Source: Guadua angustifolia (Eukaryota; Streptophyta; Magnoliopsida; Poales; Poaceae). Taken from it: a stretch of DNA of 64,000 nucleotides. The stretch covers positions 45,170,200 through 45,234,199 of the forward strand of contig CM070517.1 of NCBI GenBank assembly GCA_036346375.1, given 5' to 3'. A program made the position numbers and the translations under genes. Under the pieces are notes generated by a model. That model did not search any database, had not been told where the DNA came from, and saw only the letters and a program-made list of their open reading frames with translations. Of this stretch, positions 21,839 to 31,899 are shown piece after piece. Positions within the stretch are counted from its first letter, which is position 1. Each line of letters begins with the position of its first letter.

Positions 21839-22114
21839 GGGGTGCTCGCGGACGTTGGCGACGAGGTAGTCGTACTGTTGCGGCGTCATGCCCAGCTGCT
21901 TGCGCCCGCGCCGCGCCTCCTCCACTGCCGCTGCTGTCGAGGAGGAGGAGGAGCGCATGCACAGGCGGCGGCTCCATGGGGAAGAGCCGCGGTACGGCGG
22001 AGCGGTGGCTGGGGTTAAGGATCGGAGGGCGCGAGGATGCGTGGAGCCGAACCGGAGAGCCGCCGCCGCCGCCGACGGAGCAAGGGAGGAGGAGGCCACG
22101 GCGAAGCGAGGCAT
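21839..22114 (-). pseudogene. Orphan first exon of a caffeoyl-CoA O-methyltransferase-like gene
   Basis: The minus frame from ATG at 22114 gives an organelle-type N-terminus rich in Ser, Ala and Arg. It then reads RGRKQLGMTPQQYDYLVANV and REHP (92 codons) and runs into a GTACGC donor at 21838. The MTP-x-x-Y-D/E-Y-L...NVRE-P block is the conserved opening of plant CCoAOMT-like and tricin-synthase-like class I methyltransferases, which methylate phenolics with SAM. The following exons (REETA...QAQLLAML) were not found in the next kilobase of this strand. The gene is therefore truncated, or its intron is interrupted beyond what I can see. The start was chosen because it gives the transit-like leader. 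Confidence 0.55.
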
Positions 22115-22459
22115 CGTCGGAGGAGGCAGCCGCCAAGTAGAAACGGAAACGCAGATTAGCTTGGCGTCTGCTGGGGCCCACATGTCAGTGAGGTGCGGAC
22201 ACACTGGGCCCAAGAAAGATGGGCGGGTTTAGTGGGGCCAGGCTTGGGTAGCAATGCTCACAAAAAAGCCCAACACGCCTGTCCTCCGTTTCTAGCTGGT
22301 GTACTACATGTAGCGCCATGAGGCCCACTTTGAAACACGAGAATTTTTTCTAAGTTAAACTGTTTTCTATTAAATATATGTAGGATTTCAATGAAATTCA
22401 TGTGCACCGAGTAGAAATTTACGTAGAAATCTAATGAAATTAATTAATGTGTTCATGGC

Positions 22460-22655
22460 GCCGTGACGAGGACACTGCCGCCGCCGGTGGAGAGTCGTCC
22501 GGTGCAGCAACGGCCGGCGGCCGTGTCATCAAGCTTCACCTCCGGAACGTTGCTGCCCTCTTCATTTTTTTTTCTCAAGACAGGGAGTGCCAAATGTCAA
22601 TGGCACAGCACAGGCACTCACACGGCATGAATTAAACATTAAGCTGATAGGCGAT
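22460..22655 (+). pseudogene. RLP N-terminal remnant (copy C) with its flank
   Basis: 22460-22560 aligns with codons for CRWRGVRCSN..G.V..LHLR of copy B (17090-17167). It is readable as RVIKLHLRN in one frame, but frameshifts break the LRRNT. From about 22597 to 22655 the sequence (AATGGCACAGCACAGGCACT onward) matches the region directly upstream of copy D (47085-47143). This is therefore a scrap of a further cluster member. Confidence 0.6.
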
Positions 22656-22947
22656 TGCAATTAATTAAAGCATCAAGCTTACAGCAGAAGCAGGACCATA
22701 TCAAATCGACGTTTGCAAAAGGTACCGACCATATCAGAAGCACCACAATCACCTAATGGCACTAAATAACGATTGAACGCAAAATGCACCATGAACTGCC
22801 TCTAGATGAATCTAAACCCCAGGTCAGTAAACCTGTTCTCCATTGCAAAAGGTACCGACCATGCACACGGGCAGCAATGCTTATAAGATCAAGTGCTCAG
22901 AATTTGTTGGACCGGGAAGTCAGTCAGCTTGCAACACAGTGAGGGCT
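22656..22947. other. Probable 3' UTR side of the CDCA7-like gene
   Basis: About 290 bp beyond the minus-strand stop codon. The word GCAAAAGGTACCGACCAT occurs twice (about 22715 and 22847). No frame is supported. Confidence 0.35.
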
Positions 22948-25900
22948 TCATTCAATCAACTTCCTCTTCTTTGGCGCCGGCTTAGATGGAGTGACACACC
23001 CAATGTCCTGATTATTAGCTTGACTATCCAAAGAATCAGATGTCACCACAGACTCACTCCTGCAATCGTCCTTGTAGCCACCTGCAGGATTCTTCACTTG
23101 GTGATCAGTTCCTTTGTTCTGGTCAACTTTGCTGCTCATTTCTACATCCTGCAGTCCCTGCTTGACAACCAGAGCATTTTCATAAATGGATGAGGATTCA
23201 GATTTGGTAGATGGCAACTTGTTCGAGGAGTCAGCTGAGCTTGAATCTGCTGAGTTGGCTGATGATCGCCGTGTTTCAATGAGATAGTGTGCCACAGATT
23301 TGTAACCAAGGCTTACAACCTGCATGAAGGAACACACCTGCTTCCTCAGAACAGTCAGAGCAATAACAAAATGGCACACTGGAGTTTTTTTTTTGAAAGA
23401 ACAGTCGAGCTGTTAAAATATTGAGAAGGAAGAGAATACAAAGTTTTTAACAGTAACAAGGTGCAGGATACTGCACCATAGAGAATGTCGAGAGATTAAA
23501 CGCGAGAGGCAAAAACCAACAAAGGAGCATTTGCTAAGTAGGGCGGTTTAACAATTTTGTAAGGTGCTTCGCCCCTGCGAACACCCAGGCACACTGGAGT
23601 TTTAGAACCCCACTTAATGATCATGACTTTGACTTCCTGTGATGCGGTCCACTATTAAGTTTTCTTCCCACTTTGATCATTACAAACTAACTACAATGAA
23701 TGAATGTCAAAACACTTTTACTTCAAATGGCATTTCGTCCTTTCCAATTCTAAAAGGATATGTGTTTCAGTATTTATACCTTTCTATATACACAACCAGT
23801 AGGGAACCATCCTTTCTTAGTTCTGCAGATACTGCAATTGCAAATTCCGCGACAAACTGGACATATCCAATTAGGATTCTTCTTAGCTTCTAGCACATTC
23901 TCACCATATCTGCATTAATTATAAAATGTCAATCCAAAAATGTCAACTAAATGAAAATGGCAGAGCCACAGTGGAAACAGAGCTCTATGGTAGGTTTTGG
24001 AAGTTTAGATATATATTTCAATAACAAAAATGGAGGGAAAATTTTCTATTTGTCACTAGCAAAGACCTATTGCTGAAAGTTTCACACTTTGATGACTCAA
24101 TACCAGTAAAAACTAAAGACTAGGGGATTTTTCAATTCATAGAACTCAAGATCAAATTCCCCAAACCTCCATGTTTTGCATGCCAAAAGCTTTCAAAAAT
24201 TCAGAACTCATAACTTGAACATTAGGAATTCTATTTTGTTCCTGTAACTTGAGTACTGTCAACCTTTTTATGCTAAAAGATGCAGATGTAAACTTATAAC
24301 AAAAGGATGAAATTTTGTTGCAAGCCATACACTATCATAAACAACGCCACCCTTAAATATCAGCAACAAAGAAGTATGACCACAATCCATTAATGTACAC
24401 ATCTTAAAAGAATGGTAACAAAGATGCCACAAACGGGTGCATGTTCAGTCTATTAATGTAAAATACTGTGTTTCCTTTTCTCAAGCAACAAAACGAATGT
24501 TCAATTGAGAGAGTTGAAAAAACTCGCCTCATGTACAAACAATCTCCACAGAACTGCCCTTGGACAATCTGACATTTACAGCAGCTTGTATGATGACCAA
24601 GAGTTTTCTGTCTGTATCATCGAAGCATTAAACAATTATGTCAAAGTTGAACAAAGATGAAGAACAATAAATATGTTACTGGACTGTACATCAGGCATCC
24701 TTAATCTTTTATTACATGTACAACGCATCATAAATCATGACTACAATAACTTCCATATCATGAATCACGAAAAAACTCTGAATAAGACTAACAATAACTT
24801 GGCGTGCACCCAGTTAAAATAAAGTAAATATGATTCTTATGTAGAAGGTATTTGCTTTAGGCTAAATTTAATCTTGAAATTTTCTCCTCTCTTTACTGTA
24901 AGAATAGCACACAGCTTTTTTTACCTTACAATGACAGTTAACATTATTACGTATAATTAAGCATGGCCTAGCAAAGGAACCTGTAGAAAAATTACAGCAT
25001 TTTCAAATAGTATATCCAGGATAACTTACCGACATTGATGACAGGTTTGGCCCCTCACTTGATCATAGATGTGCTTACCGTCTTGGCCATAACCATCCAC
25101 AAAGAGAGTCCAGGGCGCCTCACATGCACCTAAAAGCTTATCATGCTCTTCAGTGTAAACTTCTTCCTTCGATCCTTCCCCAATTAAATCAAAACTTCGA
25201 CCTTCAAGATCCTTATCCTTTTTGGCGCGACTTTCACAATAGCTAACTGGATCCAAGCTCTTCAACCTAAATTAAAAATGAGTTAATCAGAAGATTCTTA
25301 TTTTGACATGAAAGGAACCCACAGTAAAGGCTCAAGAGTGAAGGAAATGAATATCAGCCAACTAGCTTAAACTTAATCAACATGTAAACTCTTCTTCATG
25401 TATAGAAGAAAGTAAAACTACTGAATTTGAACTTGTGGCATATACTGAAGTGTAAATATCCCATAAGAAAGTAACACATTTTTAAGAAACTAAGAATCCT
25501 AGGTACCAATTTTAGAATGCTTACTGGAAAGGCATTATGTTACGACCATCTTGAACATTTCGAAGATTATGCAAGTTAATCACAGAGTTCAGATATGTGG
25601 CTACGTGTAGTGGAGGAAAAGAAAGAAAGAACGACCATGTTCAACCATATCCATTAATGTGCAAGGGACACGCACAAGATAAAAGGAGAAATGTATGGAG
25701 GAAAGAAGTAAAAGGGGAGATAATACTGCCAAAATTAATTAAGATGAGAGCTTTAATGCTGAAATGAACAGACAGGAAGGGAAGTGTGTGGAGGTAAGTA
25801 GTAAAAGGCGAGATAATACTACCAAAATTACATGAACAAGAACAGAAAGGTCTTAGTCATACGGCAAGAAATGAGATAACATGAGAACTAAGCTACAAAA

Positions 25901-26464
25901 GATTACTTGAACAATAGATGCATGTAGACACACAAGAACAAAACTGCATAAAAGAACAGATTTTTGCGGCAGCACACTGCACACATACAAATTTACCAAC
26001 GTATCAAAAATTAAGAGTGGTCCGTGCAAGAATCTAAGAAAAGGAACAAGATGGAGGCTTTGGCCAAGAAGATCCGCGCTGAACCTGAGGGACCGTCGCG
26101 CGGGCGACGGGGAGGCGGGCTTCGCACTGTGAGGGCCGGCGGAGACCGGCGTCTCCGGCTTCCGTCGCCAGCGACCGCGACCACTGCCGCCACCGCCGGC
26201 GGCGGTATCGGACTGGTTGAAGCGGTTGGCGAGGTCGCGGATGCCCAGCTTCTGCATACGCTCCATGTTCTCTCGGATCCTCGCGTCCCTCTCCCGCTCG
26301 TACCCGTCCGCCGCCGCCGCCAGCGGTGACACCGGGGACGGGCTCCTCGGCACCTCCGCCGCCGAAACCGGAACCTTCGGCGGCCGGCCGCACCGCCTTG
26401 GCAACACCGTTGCGGGCTCCTCCGCGGCGGCGGATGCGGCAGCCATGCCCCGGGTGCCCGCCAT
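22948..26464 (-). CDS. CDCA7: CDCA7-like zinc-finger protein, complete five-exon gene
   Basis: The exons are 26464-26085, 25266-25030, 24611-24528, 23909-23780 and 23319-22948. They join in phase to 1,203 nt (400 aa). Exons 2-4 encode the zf-4CXXC_R1 domain: TCHQCRQKT (201-209), CCKC (216-219), GQFCGDC (224-230), then MRYGENVLEAKKNPNWIC and CPVCRGICNCSICR (250-263). The N-terminus carries ERDARIRENMERMQKLGIRD, typical of plant family members. The C-terminus ends in the basic nuclear signal PKKRK. Family knowledge: CDCA7 recruits HELLS/DDM1-type remodellers to hemimethylated DNA to maintain DNA methylation. Arg206, Gly224 and Arg234 match residues mutated in human ICF syndrome. Intron 3 is GC-AG. 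Intron 4 holds a retroposon. Kozak context (GCCATGGC) supports the start. Confidence 0.93.
23387..23587 (-). mobile_element. Short poly(A) retroposon in intron 4 of the CDCA7-like gene
   Basis: A roughly 200-bp insert is flanked by a 16-bp target duplication (GGCACACTGGAGTTTT at 23373-23388 and 23588-23603). On the minus strand it ends in poly(A). This is the signature of LINE-mediated insertion, so it is a 5'-truncated LINE end or a SINE. It has no frame of interest and does not touch the exons. Confidence 0.85.
24526..24527 (-). other. GC splice donor of CDCA7-like intron 3
   Basis: The exon ends ATGAG and the intron starts GCGAGT. The acceptor is TTAATGCAG (to 23910). Only this junction restores MRYGENVLE in frame; no GT nearby does. 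AG|GC donors are the known minor class of U2 introns. Confidence 0.8.
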
Positions 26465-27599
26465 GGCAATATTGCGGCGGGCGCGAATGGGCGGGACAAA
26501 AAGCCGCGAGCGCGCAAACGGTTAGATTTTGGCCAGTGCGGTGGTTTCAAGCGCAAGCTCACCGGCACGGTGAAGTGACCGCTCGTTTCTTGTGCGTCGT
26601 ACTCGGGTGACCACCTCGTTCGTGTCCACCGATCTCCCTGACTTGTGGGCTCACCTTAGTGTCATCTTGGAGGTCGGGATCACGTTGCACAGAGTAGGTT
26701 TGTGTTCAACACAACGACGTGGATGGGGCTTATTTTAGGGGGAATTTGGCTGTGTGACGTCCAATTCGACGGCAATTTATAGATTGATATTCTAATTCGC
26801 GCGGTTCATGAAATTAACACGAATCGACGAATTTTTTGACTCACCGACACTCTCGGTATTTTCCCAGCTTTTCAAGATTTTCGAAACTATTTGCACTGTG
26901 TGTACGCCCGTTTTAGCCCTGTTCTCTTCCCTTGTTAACGGCCGTTTCAAGCCCGTCTCCTCGCTCATTCACGCCCCGACGCTCTCTCCTCGCTCGACAG
27001 CTAGGGTTGGGGGCCACGGCCCGCCTCGCCCTCAGTTGCTCATCTGCCCGGCTCGGCACCTTCTCCCACGCGTCCGCCCTCCGTCGCTCGGCTCGTCCTC
27101 CCAGCGTCCACTCTCCTCGCTCGGCACCACCTCTCATGCAAGCACTGCCATGTGATCTCCTCCCACTACGCCCGGGTTAGGCCTCCTCCCGATCCACCGT
27201 GGGTTTGGTAAGATCGCTAATATTTTCACTGAGTTTGATCTCTATATTTATCTTGATTTATTTAGTCATCATGAAGTGTGGAGTAAATTTTAGTCATCAT
27301 GACCTTCACAATATATTTCAGAGATTAGATGTGCTTACAAAGTTTACTGAAAATGATCATGATCGATTACTAAAGCTTACTGAAAATGTGCTTAGCAGTT
27401 TCATTTATTTAGTCATCATGATCGATTACTAAAGCTTACTGAAAATGGAACTTACGAACACATTGTGGAATAGAAACTTTTGGCTAAAGAATTTTGTTTT
27501 AAAAGTCAGAATGTGTTCAGCAACCAAAAAGATACTTCTTTTGTTTAACAATGTTTTGCTATAAGATCAAGCATGGATGAAATTGGTAAGATTATCTAT
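26465..27599. promoter_or_regulatory. GC-rich region between CDCA7-like gene and GRF remnant
   Basis: It lies upstream of the minus-strand CDCA7-like start and also upstream of a plus-strand GRF remnant, so it may hold divergent promoters (inference). 26930-27180 is C+T-rich and has overlapping open frames on both strands, none recognisable. A GGTAAGAT-C/T-GCTAATATTTT block occurs at about 27208 and again at about 27679. The word AGTCATCATGA recurs at 27260-27425. No TATA box stands out. Confidence 0.35.
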
Positions 27600-28145
27600 T
27601 AGGAAAACAACTTTGTTTGTCCATGCAATTTCTCACTTTATTATTCCAATGTCCGCCTAAGTTGTTTTTGACTGGAATTGGTAAGATTGCTAATATTTTA
27701 ACTGAAGTTCGGTTGTTCTTCGTTAGCAGCCCCTCGGTGAAATGTCACACACAAGCTCGGCCTTAGTTCCCGTCTTGTGATCGATATCGCAGTGTAGCAA
27801 TGGCTGCCATTATTGGCGTTGCCCAGCAACTTGGAGCAGGTAATTGAGCTCATTGCGAAGATGTCGTCCAACTTCGGAAAGCGGTTCTTCAAGTGCCCAC
27901 GGAATCAGCCGGAGTCGAAGGAGTGCAATTTTTTCATGTGACAAGAGCAATACGAAGAATTGGTAGGTGCATGGCGTGAAGGAGGAGGTTCAAGCTCATA
28001 TCTGTCATCTGTGAAGGAGGTGCTCCATGGTGTGAAGGCTGACATTATTTCGGAGTTGAAATATAAGTTAGCGCAATTGATGTTGCTTGTCAGTCTGAAT
28101 GTATGCCTTGTAGTTCTAGTAGTAGTTGTCATGCTTGTGAAGTAG
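27600..28145 (+). pseudogene. GRF-type zinc-finger gene remnant with C-terminal membrane segment
   Basis: From about 27815 the frame reads ELIAKMSSNFGKRFFKCPRN, then ESKECNFFM, a TGA exactly where Trp is expected, and QEQYEELV. That is the second half of a GRF finger (G-R/K-x-F-F-x-C...C-x-F-F-x-W). After the stop the frame continues open (27960-28145) with a helical linker and a hydrophobic end (LMLLVSLNVCLVVLVVVVML). Small grass GRF proteins commonly have this tail. The N-terminal C-x-C half is not cleanly readable; an exon or frameshift is missing upstream. This is the third GRF remnant in the window. Function would be unknown even if intact. Confidence 0.5.
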
Positions 28146-28817
28146 GAGATATACTTCTCTCGATGTTGTACTGATGTGTTTGTCTACTTTGAAGAAATGT
28201 CTGTAATTGTCCAGTTTGAATGAATGTCTAGTTATCAGTGAATGTCCAGTTTGAATGAATGTTAGTTTGAATGAATGAGCAATGTGTCTATTATTGATCT
28301 GTCAGCATTTCCCTTCGCCTAGCAATGGTATTTTTGGTTGCCTGATATAAATCTGGGATTGCATTCCTTTGCTGACTATTTGTGCTGATGCTATCTGGAG
28401 AAACAAAATTTGCGCACTTGTATATTATGATTGTGACATGGTTTGGGAAGCCAGCTAACATGTGTTGCTGTGCGACAATTTTGGTCATATTTGACAGGTC
28501 AGAATATGTGTCTATTATTGTGTTGCTATGCCACGAGTATCACAGCACAATTGACAAAGTGGTGACTATTATTGTTGGGGCCGATAAGTACTATCAAGAT
28601 ACATTGTTTTTTCTAGTTAAGATTACCAAGTGGCAACCAAGCGACAATACAATGTAGAATTACATGCTAGAAGGTTTACAACAAAGTATGGTACAACCAG
28701 AAAGATCACCCAATCCAGTTCATCATGATGATATTCTGGGATGCATTGTTTTCCTGCAGCGTTGCTCCTCGCAAGATCAATATTCTGGGATACTAGGTGG
28801 TTGCAAAGGATGACAAC
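28146..28817. repeat. Spacer with short AGTTTGAATGAATGT repeats
   Basis: CAGTTTGAATGAATGT recurs three times between about 28212 and 28275. The rest (28280-28817) holds only short frames I cannot support. Confidence 0.45.
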
Positions 28818-29216
28818 TACGAGTAAGAAGATATTTGACAGACACGAGATCTCTCAAGAAGATACGTTCTGACAGCAGCTCCTGATATTCTCCCTTTCTG
28901 ATCAAACTGGATCTCAACAAACTTACCAAAGCGACTGCAGTAATAACAGTGAAAAGAATTGGTTCAGTGAGAAATATAGTATTATAGTTACCCACAATAC
29001 TAACAGAAATGACCACAGAAATATTTATTAGGAACTAGGTGAGTCTCAAAAATTATCACCTGAAGAACTTGCTTCTCCACGGTTCATCCTTCAGAGGCAG
29101 CCTTCCCACCCATGTATGCGAGATAACGCATGATCATTTTAGTGCTTTCTATTTTACCAGCACCACTTTCTCCACTTACGAGAATTGACTGACTTACTCC
29201 TTCATTTAACATCAAT
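28818..29216 (-). pseudogene. Plant myosin motor-domain fragment
   Basis: Two former exons are visible. The first (29216-29060) follows a TTGTAG acceptor and reads LMLNEGVSQSILVSGESGAG, then KIESTKMIMRYLAYMGGKAA, a TGA, then TVEKQVLQ and a GTGATA donor. The second (28934-28818) follows CTGCAG and reads RFGKFVEIQFDQKGRISGAA, then TYLLERSRVCQIS. This is the P-loop and switch region of a class XI or VIII plant myosin. The exon carrying SNPVLEAFGNAKT is missing. The P-loop Thr (GESGAGKT) is Ile, and a stop interrupts exon 1. It is a captured or decayed fragment, on the same strand as the MULE gene next door. Confidence 0.82.
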
Positions 29217-29430
29217 CTACAACAAGAATATTCTGTTAATTCAGCGTTGTATGTAGGGTATGCTGCTAGTATAAACCACTGAAAGGAAGGATGCCATAGT
29301 CCACATATTGCTTCGTGCAGATAGGCAAGCTTCGTGCAGATAGGCAAGCTGCCTGCAGGAATACAGTTTGACATTAAAAACCAGCCATTTTGTATATAAC
29401 AGTTAGCAAGACCTCTCACAGGAGCATGAC
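29217..29430 (-). pseudogene. Myosin intron remnant with unassigned sequence
   Basis: The minus frame 29084-29419 continues through this stretch, but its peptide (GSLPICTKLAYLHEAICGLW) is not myosin. LAYLHEAI resembles a kinase catalytic-loop approach, yet it is built from a 20-bp tandem duplication (CTTCGTGCAGATAGGCAAG twice, 29330-29370), so I give it little weight. Confidence 0.3.
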
Positions 29431-29461
29431 TAAATATTCATAAGCACAACAGAAATCTACT

Positions 29462-29516
29462 CATATCCCCAGTAAGCAGCTCCCACATCACAATACCAAA
29501 TGAGTAGACATCAATC
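29462..29516 (-). pseudogene. Protein-kinase subdomain IX micro-fragment
   Basis: The frame reads IDVYSFGIVMWELLTGDM. This is the D-V-x-S-F-G-I-x-x-W-E-x-x-T-G block of plant Raf-like and receptor kinases. Only about 18 codons remain. A 14-bp direct repeat (ATCTACTCATATCC) brackets it at about 29454 and 29513, as expected for filler DNA copied in during break repair. Confidence 0.65.
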
Positions 29517-29659
29517 TACTCATATCCAAAATATTGTTCACTCACATAGTGACAGACACACAGGACATATGAAACATTTGCAGTTCTCCAACACAGGACA
29601 CAGAACTGAGGCACATATCCAAAATACTTCAACCACAACAAGACTAAGGCAAAACACAG

Positions 29660-30349
29660 GACAATTCCATCACTTCTTCTTCTTCTTTGGAGTTCTCTTC
29701 TTCACTCGCTGCGTCGGCTGAGATGGCGGAGATAATAATGAGCTCGTGCCTTCTCCAGATGCCATCATCATTGCCAGTCTCCTGTCAAAATGTAAAATAT
29801 TAAACGAAAGTGCAATGTTGATCAATTGAACTTAGCAAAGAGACTAACCTTCTTGTCATAGGGCTTGTAGTGCTTGAGACTTGTGGCCTCCCTTTCTTGG
29901 CCGTCCTCTTCCTTTTCTTGGTACCATTTAGCACACACTTGGCATTCTCTGCAACTGCACTCCTGAGTATCCAGATTCACCACATGCCTCAGCACCTCCA
30001 AGTCATCACCTATCTCACTCACTTCTGCTGATCCGTTACCCCCATCTTTGACTCTGAAGCGTGACAATGCCCTGGTCTGTGCATTTAGTTGCTGAAGCAC
30101 AGCAGGAAGTACGTCACCTTGCAATCTCTCTCCAATTTTCCTCCTCTTTGCAAACAACTGCATTGTATTCGACCTGATAGTGTCTGCTAGATCGGCAACT
30201 AGGAGGTCTTTTATATCCTTCACCCAATTATTCCATGACTCTGCAAGATTATTTGTGATATAGTCACACTTGATTTGTTCACCATGCTTGCTTCTCATCC
30301 AATGTAGAGAGTGATATTTTTGCAACCATGTCTTAACTTCAGGAGATGC
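29660..30349 (-). pseudogene. MULE transposase, C-terminal part
   Basis: Exon 30349-29850 encodes WLQKYHSLHWMRSKHG, CDYITNNLAESWNNWVKDIK, and a SWIM zinc finger (HVVNLDTQECSCRECQV). It ends at AAG|GTTAGT. An acceptor at 29782-29783 opens a last exon, whose acidic or Lys-rich end depends on frame. The KCD-x-ITNN-x-AESFN-like block and SWIM finger identify the C-terminal half of a MuDR-type transposase. The N-terminal half continues at 38065; the two are separated by the LTR element 30355-38059 and share the duplicated CTCAT. Mutator-like elements move by cut and paste and often carry host gene pieces. Confidence 0.82.
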
Positions 30350-30354
30350 CTCAT
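30350..30354. repeat. Left target-site duplication CTCAT
   Basis: The five bases directly left of the LTR are repeated at 38060-38064 directly right of the other LTR. They mark insertion into the MULE transposase gene. Confidence 0.95.
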
Positions 30355-31197
30355 TGTCGGTGTTTCGTATAACCGGCAAGTAAATTTGTAAGTATAGGGG
30401 CCGCGCGCTCCCTCTCCTTGAATGGTTAGACACAGGGGGTCCAAGATGTATACTGGTTCGGGCCGAATATCCCTACGTCCAGTTTGTGGTGGAGATTTGT
30501 ATTGCTGGAGAATGCGTTACAAAGTGCTTGCTCAGGATGCCCAGGGAGGTTCTAAGGATTAATCTCCAGGGTATCGGCGGCAAGTTATATGGGCGAGATG
30601 AAACTGAAGGAGTCTATCCCCCAACCCTTCGTGGGAGGAGGTTTTTTATAAGGGGTTACAGGCGACATAGCATTTATTACAGAGGGACGTGCCACTATCC
30701 ATGGCGTGGGTGGAGCCGCTCCTTTGTCTCCTGTCGGGCGTGGCGAGACATGGGCGCAGCCAACAGAGATAATGGCAATGAGCATGACCACAAAGCGCGG
30801 CGGATTGCGGGCGGGCGGCTCTTCGCGCCGTCACGTAATTAATGCCACGCCGCCTTCGTGGATCGTGCCCGGCTTTTGGGCAAGGTCCTAGGCTTCTTTG
30901 TCAGACTGGGTCGTCCGGTCTCGAGCTTGCGGGTGCCCGACCTGTGGCCTGGTCGGGGCCTACGAGGGGTCCGACCAGGAGTCGGGCCGGATAACCTTCT
31001 GGCAGGTTCGATCGGGATTGGGAGTCCTTCGTGGTCTGCCGAGGCTGTGGCGCTTAATCTGGGCTGGATGGTCCATTCGGTGTTCCAGCCAATATTTAGT
31101 GATAATCCCATCTGTGAGTGACGGAGACTTTGGCAATACCCTCCAAAGACTCTGCGTAAACTTGTCGTGGGGTATCCCCTGGTATAAGTATTCGTCA
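30355..31197 (-). repeat. 3' LTR of the non-autonomous element
   Basis: 843 bp, closely matching 37221-38059. The main differences are a block near 30770-30830 and scattered substitutions, showing that the insertion is not brand new. Confidence 0.9.
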
Positions 31198-31399
31198 GTA
31201 GCCCCTGGGGCCATCCTAAAACGCGCGCATTCCCGGATGGGCCCATCGTCTTCGGCGGCACGATCTCTTCTCATGCATGGCAACGCTTCGGCTTCTTGCA
31301 CCCCCATTCATTGGAGGTCGCTCGGCTTCCGTACCTCGGGCATGTATAAAGGCGGTACGGTCGCTGGAGTTGGAGGAGTCATTCGCCTTTCGGATTTTT

Positions 31400-31739
31400 T
31401 GACCGCTCTGCGACGCTTAGCTTCTCTCATGGATTCTTCCCGCCCCTCTTCCTCCAAGAACGGGAACTTGGTATTCGGCTTTGGAGATGATAATCCTCCA
31501 AGGCGGTACGGTCGCTGGAGTTGGAGGAGTCATTCGCCTTCCTTGCGAAGCTCTGGGGCGACTTCGAGCTCGCCCAGGCCGAGTGGGATGAGCAAGATGC
31601 CGCCGCCCGTGATGTCGTCGCCGTCGACGCGTTGATTGACGTCGTCCCGAAGCTGGTCAAGGCTAGGGATGCCCTCGTCGAGGCAGTTCGGCGCGCGCGC
31701 CGCTTAGATTGCTGCATCGTCTCGATGTCTCCAAGCTAG
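31400..31739 (+). pseudogene. Antisense ORF fragment in the LTR element (N-terminal type)
   Basis: Two plus frames read MDSSRPSSSKNGNLVFGFGD and, after a frameshift near 31520, FAFLAKLWGDFELAQAEWDE followed by a helical stretch to the TAG at 31737. A GCGGTACGGTCGCTGGAGTT block is duplicated at about 31353 and 31504. The composition resembles extra, antisense ORFs known from large grass LTR elements. It is not gag or pol. Function is unknown. Confidence 0.4.
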
Positions 31740-31899
31740 TTTGGTGTGATGCGAGTAGCAACTATATGTAACTTGCGCGCCACATAAATACTACTGGCTT
31801 TTGTCTGATGAGTGCTTCCGCCCATGCGATCTCTTGGATTTTAGCCACAGCGCCGCGTAACGAAGCAACGGGTCCTCTGGGGTGGCCGCCTTAGTCGGC

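Noticed and set aside
21655..22232. Plus-strand frames of 161 and 114 aa
   Set aside because: They are antisense shadows of the GC-rich methyltransferase-like exon, which has the recognisable motif on minus.
26011..26610. 185-, 119-, 102- and 101-aa frames around CDCA7 exon 1
   Set aside because: They are shadow frames of the GC-rich first exon; only the frame from 26464 joins the zinc-finger exons in phase.
29330..29419. LAYLHEAICGLW as a kinase catalytic loop
   Set aside because: It is produced by a 20-bp tandem duplication in another phase and lacks the HRD motif; too weak to call.
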